Shown here: positions 42,988 to 51,184 of the stretch, in pieces
Layout: each line of letters begins with the position of its first letter
How positions within the stretch are numbered: the first letter of the stretch is position 1
DNA from: Bradyrhizobium sp. 1
Lineage (GTDB): Bacteria; Pseudomonadota; Alphaproteobacteria; Rhizobiales; Xanthobacteraceae
Assembly: GCF_023073315.1 (NCBI RefSeq)
Contig: NZ_JADPJH010000038.1
Location: 186,001-250,000 of the forward strand
DNA: 64,000 bases
Direction of reading: 5' to 3'
Translations under genes and position numbers: made by a program
Notes under the pieces: generated by a model
What the model was told of the DNA's origin: nothing
The model's input: only the letters and a program-made list of their open reading frames with translations
Databases searched by the model: none

Positions 42988-44409
42988 TCACCGGCTCGCG
43001 GCGAGCGACTCGCGCGCCGCGCTGAAGTCGAGGACCGCACCACCGTTCTGCTTCGACCAACGTTCCGCCGCGTCCTTGAGCAGGAACGCGCTCAGCTCGC
43101 CGTTGGACGACCGCACGAACCAGGCCTGGTTTGCGAACAACTTGATGCCGCTCTCGCGATCCTGGGCATAGACGACGCGAATGGTTTTGCCGTCCTTCTC
43201 CAGGCCGGCGAGTGCCTTCAACGCATTCTCGGGCGAAGCGTAATGACGTACATGGGGCTCATCCTTCACCCAGATCTGCGCGACATGGGTGAAATCGCCG
43301 ATCTCGGCACCCGTCGCAGCATCCTTGGCTTTCAGCAAAAGCTGCGCGTAGTTCTTCAGCTCGGAATCGTAATCCCGCCCCGCCTGCGCGGCCGCCACGC
43401 GAATGAATTTGTCCGTGACGAACTGGTTGATATCGAGATCGCTATCCGCCCGCTTGAGCAGCTTCAGCGTCTTGATCGAGGTTGCGACCGCCTGGCGGTA
43501 TTCCGGCTTCCACGTCACATCGCGGGTCTGAAGACCAAGCGGCCCGTGGAAGAGATAGTCGACCTCGGCCTCGATGCCGGTCACCTTCGCGATCAGCTCG
43601 CTGTATTTCTCCGGCTCTTCAGTGATCAGCCGGTCCGCCTCCAGCGCGGCGCGCAAATAGGCGACGACGATCTCGGGATATTTTTCGGCGTACTCCGCAT
43701 CGACCAGACCGCCGTGGAATGTCGGAGCGTTGGCCTGCGAACCGTCGAAGATCTTGCGCGCAAAGCCGCGCCACGGAAACAGCTCGGCAAACGGAACGAA
43801 GTCGGCATGCGCCTCGATCTTGCCCGCCTGCAACGCCGGCCCCGCAACTTCCGGCGCCTGCGTGATGATGTTGACGTCGGTCTCGGGGTTCCAGCCCTTG
43901 GCCTCGATGGCACGAAGCAGCATGCCATGCGAGGTCGAAGCAAAGGGAACGGAGATGGTCTTTCCCTTGAGCTCATCGAGCGACTGCACCGGCGAGCTCG
44001 ACGGCACCACGATTCCGTTGCCGCTACCCTTGGTGCTGCCGGACAGCACGCTGATGAAGAGGCTGCGGCGCCCCGCCTTCTGGAACGCCACGCCATTGAG
44101 CGAACCGGGGAAATCCGCCATCGCGCCGAAATCGAGCTTGCCTGCGACCATTTCGTTGGTGAGCGGCGCGCCGCTGGTGAAATTCTTCCACTGGATGTCG
44201 TAGGCGACGTCCTTGTATTTGCCGTCATGCGGCAGGAATTTTTCCAAGAGCTTGAGCTCGCGAATGAGCAATCCGCCGGTCGCGCAATTGATGGTCGTAT
44301 CCTGCGTTCCGACCGCCACACGGATCGTCTCCGCGCGCAATGGCGCGAACATTGCTACGGTCATGGCCACGACGGCTGCACTGATTTTCAGAGAGCTGAA
44401 TTCGATCAT
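42988..44409 (-). CDS. ABC transporter binding protein with NosL-like C-terminal domain
   Basis: A 473-residue periplasmic protein. The signal peptide is at about 1-26 (ends FAPLRAE). Residues 27-335 form an SsuA/NMT1-type binding domain (VGTQDTTINCATGGLLIRE, AGKLDFGAMADFPGSLN, TISVPFASTSHGMLLRAIEAKG). Residues 373-465 add a segment that matches the NosL pattern: AQIWVKDEPHVRHYASPEN, then VVYAQDRESGIKLFANQAWFV, then DAAERWSKQNGGAVLDF. The Cys-x-Met copper site of true NosL is not visible. Most SsuA-type proteins end near residue 330, so the extension is clear even if its assignment needs a profile search. Confidence 0.88.
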   Translation of the reverse strand: MIEFSSLKISAAVVAMTVAMFAPLRAETIRVAVGTQDTTINCATGGLLIRELKLLEKFLPHDGKYKDVAYDIQWKNFTSGAPLTNEMVAGKLDFGAMADFPGSLNGVAFQKAGRRSLFISVLSGSTKGSGNGIVVPSSSPVQSLDELKGKTISVPFASTSHGMLLRAIEAKGWNPETDVNIITQAPEVAGPALQAGKIEAHADFVPFAELFPWRGFARKIFDGSQANAPTFHGGLVDAEYAEKYPEIVVAYLRAALEADRLITEEPEKYSELIAKVTGIEAEVDYLFHGPLGLQTRDVTWKPEYRQAVATSIKTLKLLKRADSDLDINQFVTDKFIRVAAAQAGRDYDSELKNYAQLLLKAKDAATGAEIGDFTHVAQIWVKDEPHVRHYASPENALKALAGLEKDGKTIRVVYAQDRESGIKLFANQAWFVRSSNGELSAFLLKDAAERWSKQNGGAVLDFSAARESLAASR

Positions 44410-44569
44410 CGAACTGTCCTCGGGAGGCCGGTCGCGTGCCGGCGACAACGATAGCCGGCACTATCGAAGGCGCCGCTCGCCGCTTGAAGCAATTACTTGC
44501 GTCGTGATTTCGTCGTGCACGGCGCAAAGGATTTTCTCAAGACAATGCCATCGACAGAGGAATCGTTTC

Positions 44570-44621
44570 GCGATCGTTCGCCGCGCGCAACAAGCTTTGC
44601 TAAGTGATTTGGAACGATCGC
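44570..44621. promoter_or_regulatory. Inverted repeat between the transporter and the Crp/Fnr gene
   Basis: GCGATCGTTC at 44570-44579 recurs inverted as GAACGATCGC at 44612-44621, a perfect 10-bp match 42 bases apart (start to start), or four DNA turns. It lies in the 281-base divergent gap, nearer the Crp/Fnr gene. It may be a pair of half sites for a dimer, a looping pair, or an mRNA stem. No canonical TTGAT-N4-ATCAA box was found in the gap. Confidence 0.4.
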
Positions 44622-44690
44622 AAAGAGATGGACATCGCACCATCTCCGCTCTTACCTGTTCGCAAGACATCCGAAAGCTGACAGATTGCG

Positions 44691-45530
44691 ATGACCATAC
44701 TCAAGGAAGCTGCCGCGACCGAGCCTGCCGCTTTCGCCGACCGTCCTCACCCAGGGGTTCAGTTCGACTGGACCGGCCGCGATAAGACGCAGGCAGTCCG
44801 CAGCGCACGCGCGAAGACAGCGAGCTCGGCGCTGTTCATGAGCGAGACGATCGATGGATTGAACGCCGGCGCGCATTTCCTCGATCGTTTGTCGGCGCCA
44901 GAACAATCGCGCGTCCACGCGGCCGGCCGCACGATCGCGGTGCCGCAGGGCGAGATGGTGTTCAGCCAGGGCGATGGCCACGACGGCATCTTCATCATCC
45001 TCCGCGGGCAGGTGCGGGTCTATTATACGGCGCCCTCGGGGCGCGAGATCACGCTCGCCTATTGGACGCCGGGACATTTCATCGGAGGTCCGGAGATATC
45101 AGGCGGCGGCATTCACATGTGGTCCGGCATCGCCATCGAGGCCTGCGAGATTTCGGCACTGTCCGGCCCCGCACTCGAGAAGCTGTTGACCGGCATGCCG
45201 AGCTTCGCGCTGGCACTGATCGACGGCCTGATCGCCAAGGGCAAGTGCTACTCGTCGATGGCGCAGATCCTCGGCACGCGCTCGGTGATCGAACGGCTGG
45301 CGCAGTTCCTGCTCACGCTGTCGGAGCTGCACGGCACGGCCGATGGCGACACCGTCATCATCAACCGCAAGATCACCCATGACCAGATTGCGGCCATGGT
45401 CGGCTCGACCCGGCAATGGGTCACGATGATGCTGAAGCGCTTCCAGAACCGCCGCATCATCGCCATCGACGGCAGCACCATCCGGATCAGGCGGATCGAT
45501 CTGCTTGAGCAGATATTGTTCAAGGATTAG
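44691..45530 (+). CDS. Crp/Fnr family transcriptional regulator
   Basis: A protein of up to 279 residues. The cyclic-nucleotide-binding-like beta-roll is at about 70-180 (FSQGDGHDGIFIILRGQVRVYY) and the winged helix-turn-helix at about 215-265 (KITHDQIAAMVGSTRQWVTMMLKRF). The Arg-Thr/Ser phosphate-binding motif of true cAMP-binding Crp is not visible, and no Fnr-type cysteine cluster is seen, so the signal is unknown. The first 49 residues before MSETIDGL match nothing; an ATG at 44838 is an alternative start. It is divergent from the NosL-like transporter operon and probably regulates it. Confidence 0.88.
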   Translation: MTILKEAAATEPAAFADRPHPGVQFDWTGRDKTQAVRSARAKTASSALFMSETIDGLNAGAHFLDRLSAPEQSRVHAAGRTIAVPQGEMVFSQGDGHDGIFIILRGQVRVYYTAPSGREITLAYWTPGHFIGGPEISGGGIHMWSGIAIEACEISALSGPALEKLLTGMPSFALALIDGLIAKGKCYSSMAQILGTRSVIERLAQFLLTLSELHGTADGDTVIINRKITHDQIAAMVGSTRQWVTMMLKRFQNRRIIAIDGSTIRIRRIDLLEQILFKD

Positions 45531-45543
45531 GAGGCCGTTCGCC

Positions 45544-46569
45544 TCACCTTGCCTCTTCAAATCCTGCCAGCACCGAGGTCAGGTTGGCGCCGAGAATATC
45601 CGAGAGATAGCCACCCTCCTGCACGAACACGGTCGGCAGGCCCAGCTTGGCGATGGCCTGGCCGATGCGGCGGAAGCCTGGCGTGGTGACGGCGAGGCCC
45701 TTGAGCGGATCGTGCTCGGAGGCATCTAAGCCGAGCGCGATGACGAGCGCACCCGGCGCAAAGGACTCGATCGCCTTGCGCGCGACATCCATGGCCTGGA
45801 TATAACCGTCATCGCCGGTGCCGATGGCCAAGGGGATGTTGAGATTGGTGCCGAGGCCCGGCCCCTCGCCGCGCTCATGCGCATAGCCCCACACGTAAGG
45901 ATAATACGCAACGGGGTCGGCGTGGATCGACACCGTGTAGACATCGGGCCGCGCGTAAAAAATCCCTTGCGTGCCGTTGCCGTGATGGACGTCGACGTCG
46001 AGGATCACGACGCGCTCGTGCTTGAGCCGCAGATGTGCAGCGGCGATCGCGCTGTTGTTGAGGAAGCAGAACCCGCCGGCCATGTCGCGATAGGCGTGAT
46101 GACCGGGCGGACGGCAGAGCGCGTAGGTGGCGTCCTCGCCGTCCATCACCATCTGTGCGGCGGTGACTGCAACGTCCGTCGCCGCGCACGCCGCGGCCCA
46201 GGTGCCGGGGCCGATCGGCGCCGCGGTGTCGGCGGTGTGCCAGCCGAGCTTGCCGACGATATGGGTCGGATAGGTCGCGGCATGGCGCACGGGATGGATG
46301 TTGCCGATCATCTCGGGGCCGGAATCGCCGAGCGCGGTCCAGGCGTCCCAGGCTTCGCTGAGGAACATCAGATATTCCGGGCTGTGAATGCGCGCGCGCG
46401 GCCCCTGCCCGAATGTCGTCGGCTCGACCAGTTGATGCTTGCCGTCCTTCAATCCCTTCAGCAGACGATCAGCGCGCTCGGGCTGCTCGGTGGTGCGCTT
46501 GACGACACCGCGAACCAGGAAGAATTGCGGATCGTGGCTGCGGTGCAGTTCGGTATGGACGGCTTTCAC
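45544..46569 (-). CDS. Histone deacetylase/acetylpolyamine amidohydrolase family enzyme
   Basis: A 341-residue zinc deacetylase. The tandem histidines are in CRPPGHHAYRD, the zinc ligands in ILDVDVHHGNGTQG (Asp and His) and GLDASEHDP (Asp), and the C-terminal EGGYLSD contains the usual glycine pair. The length fits bacterial acetylpolyamine amidohydrolases (AphA-like) rather than the shorter acetoin utilisation proteins. The first ATG at 46569 gives MKAVHTELHRSHDP, which is typical. The substrate is probably an acetylated amine, consistent with amine-metabolism genes a few kilobases downstream, though not in one operon. Confidence 0.88.
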   Translation of the reverse strand: MKAVHTELHRSHDPQFFLVRGVVKRTTEQPERADRLLKGLKDGKHQLVEPTTFGQGPRARIHSPEYLMFLSEAWDAWTALGDSGPEMIGNIHPVRHAATYPTHIVGKLGWHTADTAAPIGPGTWAAACAATDVAVTAAQMVMDGEDATYALCRPPGHHAYRDMAGGFCFLNNSAIAAAHLRLKHERVVILDVDVHHGNGTQGIFYARPDVYTVSIHADPVAYYPYVWGYAHERGEGPGLGTNLNIPLAIGTGDDGYIQAMDVARKAIESFAPGALVIALGLDASEHDPLKGLAVTTPGFRRIGQAIAKLGLPTVFVQEGGYLSDILGANLTSVLAGFEEAR

Positions 46570-46684
46570 TCAAACACTCCGTGGTCGCTTTGAAGGTGCC
46601 ACAGATGTCTTGATCCCCGCGGCCGCCAGAAGCAAGCAAGAAGAATGCCGCCGCCCTGCGCTCTGAGCAGACCGCCTTTGAAGC

Positions 46685-47626
46685 TCAGCAACGGCCGCGC
46701 TGAAGGCAGTGCTCGCGGCCCTGCTGATCCGTCCGGAAGGATTCGACAAAGCCGCCCTGGCGCTGGGTGACGAAGACGGTCTTGCCATCGCTGCCGCCGA
46801 AGGCGAGGTTGGTCGGCTCCTTGCCCTTCAGGGTAATCTCGCGCTCGACCGCGCCATTCGGCTTCATCAGCGCGATCGTGCCCTTGAGGATGCGCGCGAT
46901 ATAGAGCCGGCCGGCCACGTCGGTGCGCAGGCCATCGACGGTGTCGGGTTGGAATGTCTTGACGAGCTTTGCGCTGGTGAGCTCGTGGCCATTGATCGCA
47001 TAGGACCAGATCTGGCCGCTGCTGGATTCGCCGACATAGAGCGTCTTGCCGTCGGGGCTGAGATCGATGCCGTTGGTGGTGCCCATTGCGCGCGGCGCCG
47101 ACATCACCTGCCCCTGCACCGATCCATCCGCGGCTTTGGCGATGCGCCAGATGTGGCCTTCCCGGCCCTTCCAGTTCGGATCGCTCGCGTAGATCGTGCC
47201 GTCGCGCGCGAGCGTGATATCGTTGGGCTGGTTCATCTCGTCGGAATGAAACCAGACGGTGGGCTCGGTCGCGCCCTTCGCAATGGTGAAGATGTTGTGC
47301 TTCTTGTAATCGGCAATGAACATGGTGCCGCCGCGATCGAAACGAATTGCGTTGCCGACGCTGCCTTCAGGGAGTGCTGCGAACAGCTCCGAAGCTGCGC
47401 CGCCCGCAGGCAGCTTGCCGATGGTGCCGGCCTTGCCGAGATTGACGACGAACAAATTGCCGTCGAGATCGGCGGCGGGCCCTTCGATGCCGAACGTATA
47501 TTCGCTGCCGGGCGTCACCTGCACGCTATCGAACAGCTTTGTCTCGGTCGCGGCCAGCGGCGTCGCGACGACGAGCAAAATGCTACTGCACAGGCACCAG
47601 AAATTCCTGCCGGATGTAATAGCCAT
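46685..47626 (-). CDS. SMP-30/gluconolactonase-like beta-propeller protein, exported
   Basis: A 313-residue protein with a signal peptide (about 1-27, WCLCSSILLVVATPLAATE). The repeat pattern IEGPAADLDGNLFVVN, NDITLARDGTIYASDP, TNGIDLSPDGKTLYVGE and VDGLRTDVAGRLYIA matches the six-bladed SMP-30/gluconolactonase fold; Glu, Asn and Asp calcium ligands are plausible in these motifs. The start at 47626 overlaps the preceding gene by 44 bases. A lactonase acting on the product of the upstream sugar-dehydrogenase-like protein is an attractive inference. Confidence 0.83.
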   Translation of the reverse strand: MAITSGRNFWCLCSSILLVVATPLAATETKLFDSVQVTPGSEYTFGIEGPAADLDGNLFVVNLGKAGTIGKLPAGGAASELFAALPEGSVGNAIRFDRGGTMFIADYKKHNIFTIAKGATEPTVWFHSDEMNQPNDITLARDGTIYASDPNWKGREGHIWRIAKAADGSVQGQVMSAPRAMGTTNGIDLSPDGKTLYVGESSSGQIWSYAINGHELTSAKLVKTFQPDTVDGLRTDVAGRLYIARILKGTIALMKPNGAVEREITLKGKEPTNLAFGGSDGKTVFVTQRQGGFVESFRTDQQGREHCLQRGRC

Positions 47627-49655
47627 CGTCGTCACTGCACTCGCCATTCAGATAGGGATCGGCCGGCCGGAAGAATCGGCTGAAGCCGGGTTTGTCTACA
47701 GCGCTCCTTTGTGTCACGACAACGACCTTACTGGCCGGTATTTCGCCGCATTCCTTGTTGGTTTTGCCGAAGAACTTGCGCTGCGGCGGACCGGGCTTGA
47801 TCCGCATCCGCGTACCCGGAACCATTTTCGCAACGAGCAGGTCGGCGGTTTCGAGCAGGCGCGCGTAGCCGGGCTCGGTCTTCGGCAGGTTCTCGCCGCC
47901 CGGCGGCATCAGCTTTTCGGCGCCGATGCCGCGAAGGCGCGTGCGCAGCCTGCCGGCATCGGGATCGCCGGGATAGACCCAGCCGTCCTGCGACAGCATG
48001 AAGCGGAGCACCGTCTTGTCCTTCTCTGCCTCCGATTGTCCTGCCTTCAGGCCGAAATCCGAATGACAGCCGACGCAATGCTTCTCGACGAGACCCTTGC
48101 GCAGCGTGGTGAGGCGGATGCTGTTTTGCGCATCCCTGGCAACGAAGGCCGCGAGCTGATCGATCATCGCCTGGCTGCGCGTGTCGCAGGGCAACGGCTG
48201 AGGCGCGTCGCCCGTGGCGCGATCGATGCGGATCACCGTCTGGTTCTTGTCCTCCACCAACCAGATCGCGCCGTCTTCCGCGACCGTCATGCCGACCGGC
48301 GCACCTTGCGGTCGCGCGCCGTTGACGCGATGCCAGCCGGCGATCAGCTCCTCGAACGGCGCAGCGGCGACCTCGCCGGCCTCGGTCTGAAAGCTGTGGG
48401 TCGGATCGGCGGCGCAGCTGACGTGATAGCGCACCGGCGCCGGCGCGGGCTTCGGGAAGCCGTGATCGTCGACATCGTAGACGAGGACGCGGCTGCCGGT
48501 TGGGCGATAGCCGTGCAGACCGATCAGCAGCTTGCCCTCCAGCTCCGGAAATTTGGCGCCGTGATAATAGAGCATCGCGAGCGGCGCGCCGTGCGGCGGC
48601 ATCAGCGAGAACGGCGCCTTGTAGAGCGCGTTCGCCGTGCAGAGCGATTTGTAGATCCCCGATTGCAGCACCAGCTTGAATTCAGGGCTCGGCGTCGACA
48701 GGTCGAAACAATAGGGCCAGCCATAATGCCTGCCCTGCTCGACAGCGTTGATCTCCTCGTTCGGCTTGAAGATGTCGGGCAGGTCCCGGCCGTTCTCGCC
48801 CTGCAGGAAGGCGTAGCCGGCATCCGGAAAGTTCGGATGCAGCGCCAGCGCCATCGAGTTGCGCAGGCCCCGCGCATAGACGGCATGTGGCGGGTCGCTA
48901 TCGCCAGGCTTCAGTGCCGGGAAGACGCCGCCTGAGGGCGGTGTGAATAGCCAGATCGATGCCATCGCGGACGCGCCCTCCGCGGCCGCACAGGGCTTTG
49001 TGATCGGCGCCGGTGTGATGCAGTCGTCGCTGTGCGAGCCGACATTGACGAACAGCCGGCCGGTCCTGTCGAACACGAACTGCTTGAGCGGATGCGCGCT
49101 CTCGTCGAGCCTTGTACCGTCGGGCAGCGTGATCCGGCGGCCGGGCATGTGACGGATGATGGTCTCGACCGTGCTCCGCGGATTGTCCGCGAGCGGATCG
49201 AACCGGAAGATCGTCTCCGCGGTCGAGGCATAGAGCTTCTTGTCCGGGCCGACCACGAGGCCAAACGGATACTCGACGCCGGTCAGCAGCTCCTTGAACC
49301 GCAGCCCCTGGGGAGCATGCGGATCGAGCAGCAACAGCCTTCCGTCGCTGTGGCCCCAGCCGCCCATGTCGGCGATCACGAACAGGTCTCGGCCCGGCAC
49401 CTGGACGATCGAACGCGGAAATTTGAGGTGATCCTCTTCGCTGGCGACAAGGCCGGCGCAAAATCCCGCCTTCATGTCGATCTGGATTTTTGGAAAAGCG
49501 AGTTCGCCGGGGCCGCAGGTGTCCGTCCCGATGGCATAGCCGCTCCTCCGGATCGGCTCGGACGAGGCCGGGGCAAGGCCGAGCAGCGCTATGGCCAAAA
49601 CTGCTGCAAACAGGCGCAAGTTTCGACGTTCGCTCCCGAATGTGAACTGGTTCAC
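47583..49655 (-). CDS. Sorbosone/glucose dehydrogenase-like beta-propeller fused to cytochrome c
   Basis: A protein of about 690 residues. A signal peptide lies in the first 35 residues (LRLFAAVLAIALLGLAPASS). Residues 60-490 form a beta-propeller of the PQQ-dependent sorbosone dehydrogenase type (FPRSIVQVPGRDLFVIAD, EYPFGLVVGPDKKLYAST, ARGLRNSMALALHPN). A C-terminal cytochrome c domain has the haem site CVGCHSDFGL and a later Met in KLMPPGGENLP. A GTG at 49655 with GGGAGG about six bases before it is preferred; the ATG at 49691 is an alternative. Electrons would pass from sugar oxidation to the fused haem. Confidence 0.83.
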   Translation of the reverse strand: MNQFTFGSERRNLRLFAAVLAIALLGLAPASSEPIRRSGYAIGTDTCGPGELAFPKIQIDMKAGFCAGLVASEEDHLKFPRSIVQVPGRDLFVIADMGGWGHSDGRLLLLDPHAPQGLRFKELLTGVEYPFGLVVGPDKKLYASTAETIFRFDPLADNPRSTVETIIRHMPGRRITLPDGTRLDESAHPLKQFVFDRTGRLFVNVGSHSDDCITPAPITKPCAAAEGASAMASIWLFTPPSGGVFPALKPGDSDPPHAVYARGLRNSMALALHPNFPDAGYAFLQGENGRDLPDIFKPNEEINAVEQGRHYGWPYCFDLSTPSPEFKLVLQSGIYKSLCTANALYKAPFSLMPPHGAPLAMLYYHGAKFPELEGKLLIGLHGYRPTGSRVLVYDVDDHGFPKPAPAPVRYHVSCAADPTHSFQTEAGEVAAAPFEELIAGWHRVNGARPQGAPVGMTVAEDGAIWLVEDKNQTVIRIDRATGDAPQPLPCDTRSQAMIDQLAAFVARDAQNSIRLTTLRKGLVEKHCVGCHSDFGLKAGQSEAEKDKTVLRFMLSQDGWVYPGDPDAGRLRTRLRGIGAEKLMPPGGENLPKTEPGYARLLETADLLVAKMVPGTRMRIKPGPPQRKFFGKTNKECGEIPASKVVVVTQRSAVDKPGFSRFFRPADPYLNGECSDDDGYYIRQEFLVPVQ

Positions 49656-49857
49656 GGTGGCCTCCCGGGCTTTCCGGGAGACTTGTTCCATGGCGCCTCA
49701 GCGCCGTCCAGCCATCACCCGCCTGTGATTAAACCTGTAACGACCTTCGCACCGACCAATCTCCGTAGATTCCCTTACCGGGCTCGACCCGAATGTTTCG
49801 CGAAGGCTTCGGATGGTATCGGTTTGCCATCCCAATCGCTCCCAATAGGAGACGCAT

Positions 49858-50091
49858 ATGGTCCAGGTGTACTTTCACTGCTCCAATACCGAAGGCACGC
49901 TGGTCGACCGCTACGGCGCCGCCGTCGCCAATCTCACCGAGGCGCGCGACCGCGCCGCCCAGATCATGCGCTCCATGATCCAGACGCCCGGTAGCGAAGA
50001 CTGGCGCGACTGGGTGATCCATATTGCCGACGACGACGGCGAGGAGATTTTCGATCTCCCCTTCACCGCGATGCTCGGCAAGCCGCATTGA
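49858..50091 (+). CDS. DUF6894 family small protein
   Basis: A 77-residue cytosolic protein with YFHCSNTEGTLVDRYGAAVANLTEARDRAAQIMRS in the first half and DWVIHIADDDGEEIFDLPFT in the second. This is the DUF6894 pattern that is very common in Bradyrhizobium and relatives. Function unknown. AGGAGA lies about six bases before the ATG. It is probably co-transcribed with the 58-residue gene that starts nine bases after its stop. Confidence 0.85.
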   Translation: MVQVYFHCSNTEGTLVDRYGAAVANLTEARDRAAQIMRSMIQTPGSEDWRDWVIHIADDDGEEIFDLPFTAMLGKPH

Positions 50092-50100
50092 GGTGATGCC

Positions 50101-50277
50101 ATGCTGTTCGCCTCATTGACCCTGCTCCGCCAGCCTCTCACCTTCGTCGCCACCAAATGGCAGAAGCTGGTGCGGATCGCCGGCAACCCCTACCGCCCCG
50201 AGCTCCACTACATGCGCGGCCCGGGCCCGAAATGGCACGCCAAGTATCAAGCCAGCCGGCTGGACCGCTCGCTCTGA
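50101..50277 (+). CDS. Small basic protein, 58 residues, function unknown
   Basis: An open frame from ATG at 50101 to TGA at 50277. It begins MLFASLTLLRQPLTFVATKW and ends in a basic, aromatic-rich part (PKWHAKYQASRLDRSL). It starts nine bases after the DUF6894 stop on the same strand, with GAGG near base 50092, and codon third positions are strongly GC, as in real genes here. The N-terminus is mildly hydrophobic but too short to call a membrane anchor. I do not recognise a family. Confidence 0.5.
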   Translation: MLFASLTLLRQPLTFVATKWQKLVRIAGNPYRPELHYMRGPGPKWHAKYQASRLDRSL

Positions 50278-50299
50278 GCGCGGTCCACCACGCCTTCCT

Positions 50300-51073
50300 C
50301 TATTTCCCCGTAAACTTCGCCTTGCGCTTCTCGACGAAGGCATTGCGGCCTTCGATCGCGTCGGCGCTTTTGCGGATCGTGGCTTGAAGCTCGATCTCCC
50401 GGCGGAATTGCGCCTCATAGGTCGCGTGCTCGCTCTCCTCGACCAACGCACGGGTCGCGACCAACGCGCGCGTTGGGCCATCGGCCAAACGACGCGCCAG
50501 CACTAACGCCTCCGCCATCAGCTTATCGTCGTCGACGACCTGCCGTACCAGGCCGATCTCTTCCGCCCGTTCGGCCGTGAGCGGCTCGTTCAACAACATC
50601 AGCTCGAGCGCCCGCTGCCGGCCGATCAGGCGCGGCAGCAGCCAGGTCGAGCCGAGATCCGGCACCAGCGCGATACGGCTGAACACCTGGATGAAGCTCG
50701 CCGACCGCGCTGCGACAATCATGTCGCCGGCCATCGCAAGACTGAAACCACCGCCGGCCGCGACCCCGTTGACGGCAACGACGACGGGTACGCGGCATTC
50801 GCGCAGCGCCCTGAAGGCCGGCCAGTAGAAGCGCATCACGCCGGCCGCTATGTCCTCGCCGAGCGCTTCGGATGCCTTCAAATTCTGTCCTGAGCAAAAA
50901 CCGCGCCCGGCGCCGGTGAAGATCAAGGCGCGGACATCTTCATTCCCCGTCATCTCGGCGACCGCGGCGGCGAGCGCGCCGAGCAGGTCCGGCGTCATCG
51001 CATTCAGGCTCGCCGGCTCGTCGAGCGTCAAAATCCCGACCGCGCCATCCCGCGCCTGTTTCACACCTGCCAT
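50300..51073 (-). CDS. Enoyl-CoA hydratase/isomerase family protein (PaaG-like)
   Basis: A 257-residue crotonase-fold enzyme. The oxyanion-hole segments are GAGRGFCSGQNLKA and NGVAAGGGFSLAMAGD. PDLGSTWLLPRLIGRQRALEL keeps the Asp seen in PaaG-type epoxyphenylacetyl-CoA isomerases instead of the second Glu of true hydratases. The start at 51073 (MAGVKQARDG) is chosen because upstream codons match nothing. It is divergent from the gamma-glutamyltransferase gene and convergent with the small-protein pair. Substrate not readable. Confidence 0.85.
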   Translation of the reverse strand: MAGVKQARDGAVGILTLDEPASLNAMTPDLLGALAAAVAEMTGNEDVRALIFTGAGRGFCSGQNLKASEALGEDIAAGVMRFYWPAFRALRECRVPVVVAVNGVAAGGGFSLAMAGDMIVAARSASFIQVFSRIALVPDLGSTWLLPRLIGRQRALELMLLNEPLTAERAEEIGLVRQVVDDDKLMAEALVLARRLADGPTRALVATRALVEESEHATYEAQFRREIELQATIRKSADAIEGRNAFVEKRKAKFTGK

Positions 51074-51184
51074 GTCGCGTCCCCCTCTGGATGTTCTCGT
51101 TGTCGGCAATGTGCCATTGTCCCCGCGCTTCGCCAATTGGGAAGCATCGCAACAACGCCACGACACAAGACATCAAGCGACATC

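Noticed and set aside
41346..43043. One long frame that would fuse the permease region to the ABC ATPase
   Set aside because: The first 286 codons are an out-of-frame reading of the permease gene; ATPase family sequence starts only at the ATG at 42185.
47316..48935. 539-residue open frame opposite the SMP-30 and sorbosone dehydrogenase-like genes
   Set aside because: It is antisense to two genes with clear propeller and haem motifs and shows no motif of its own.
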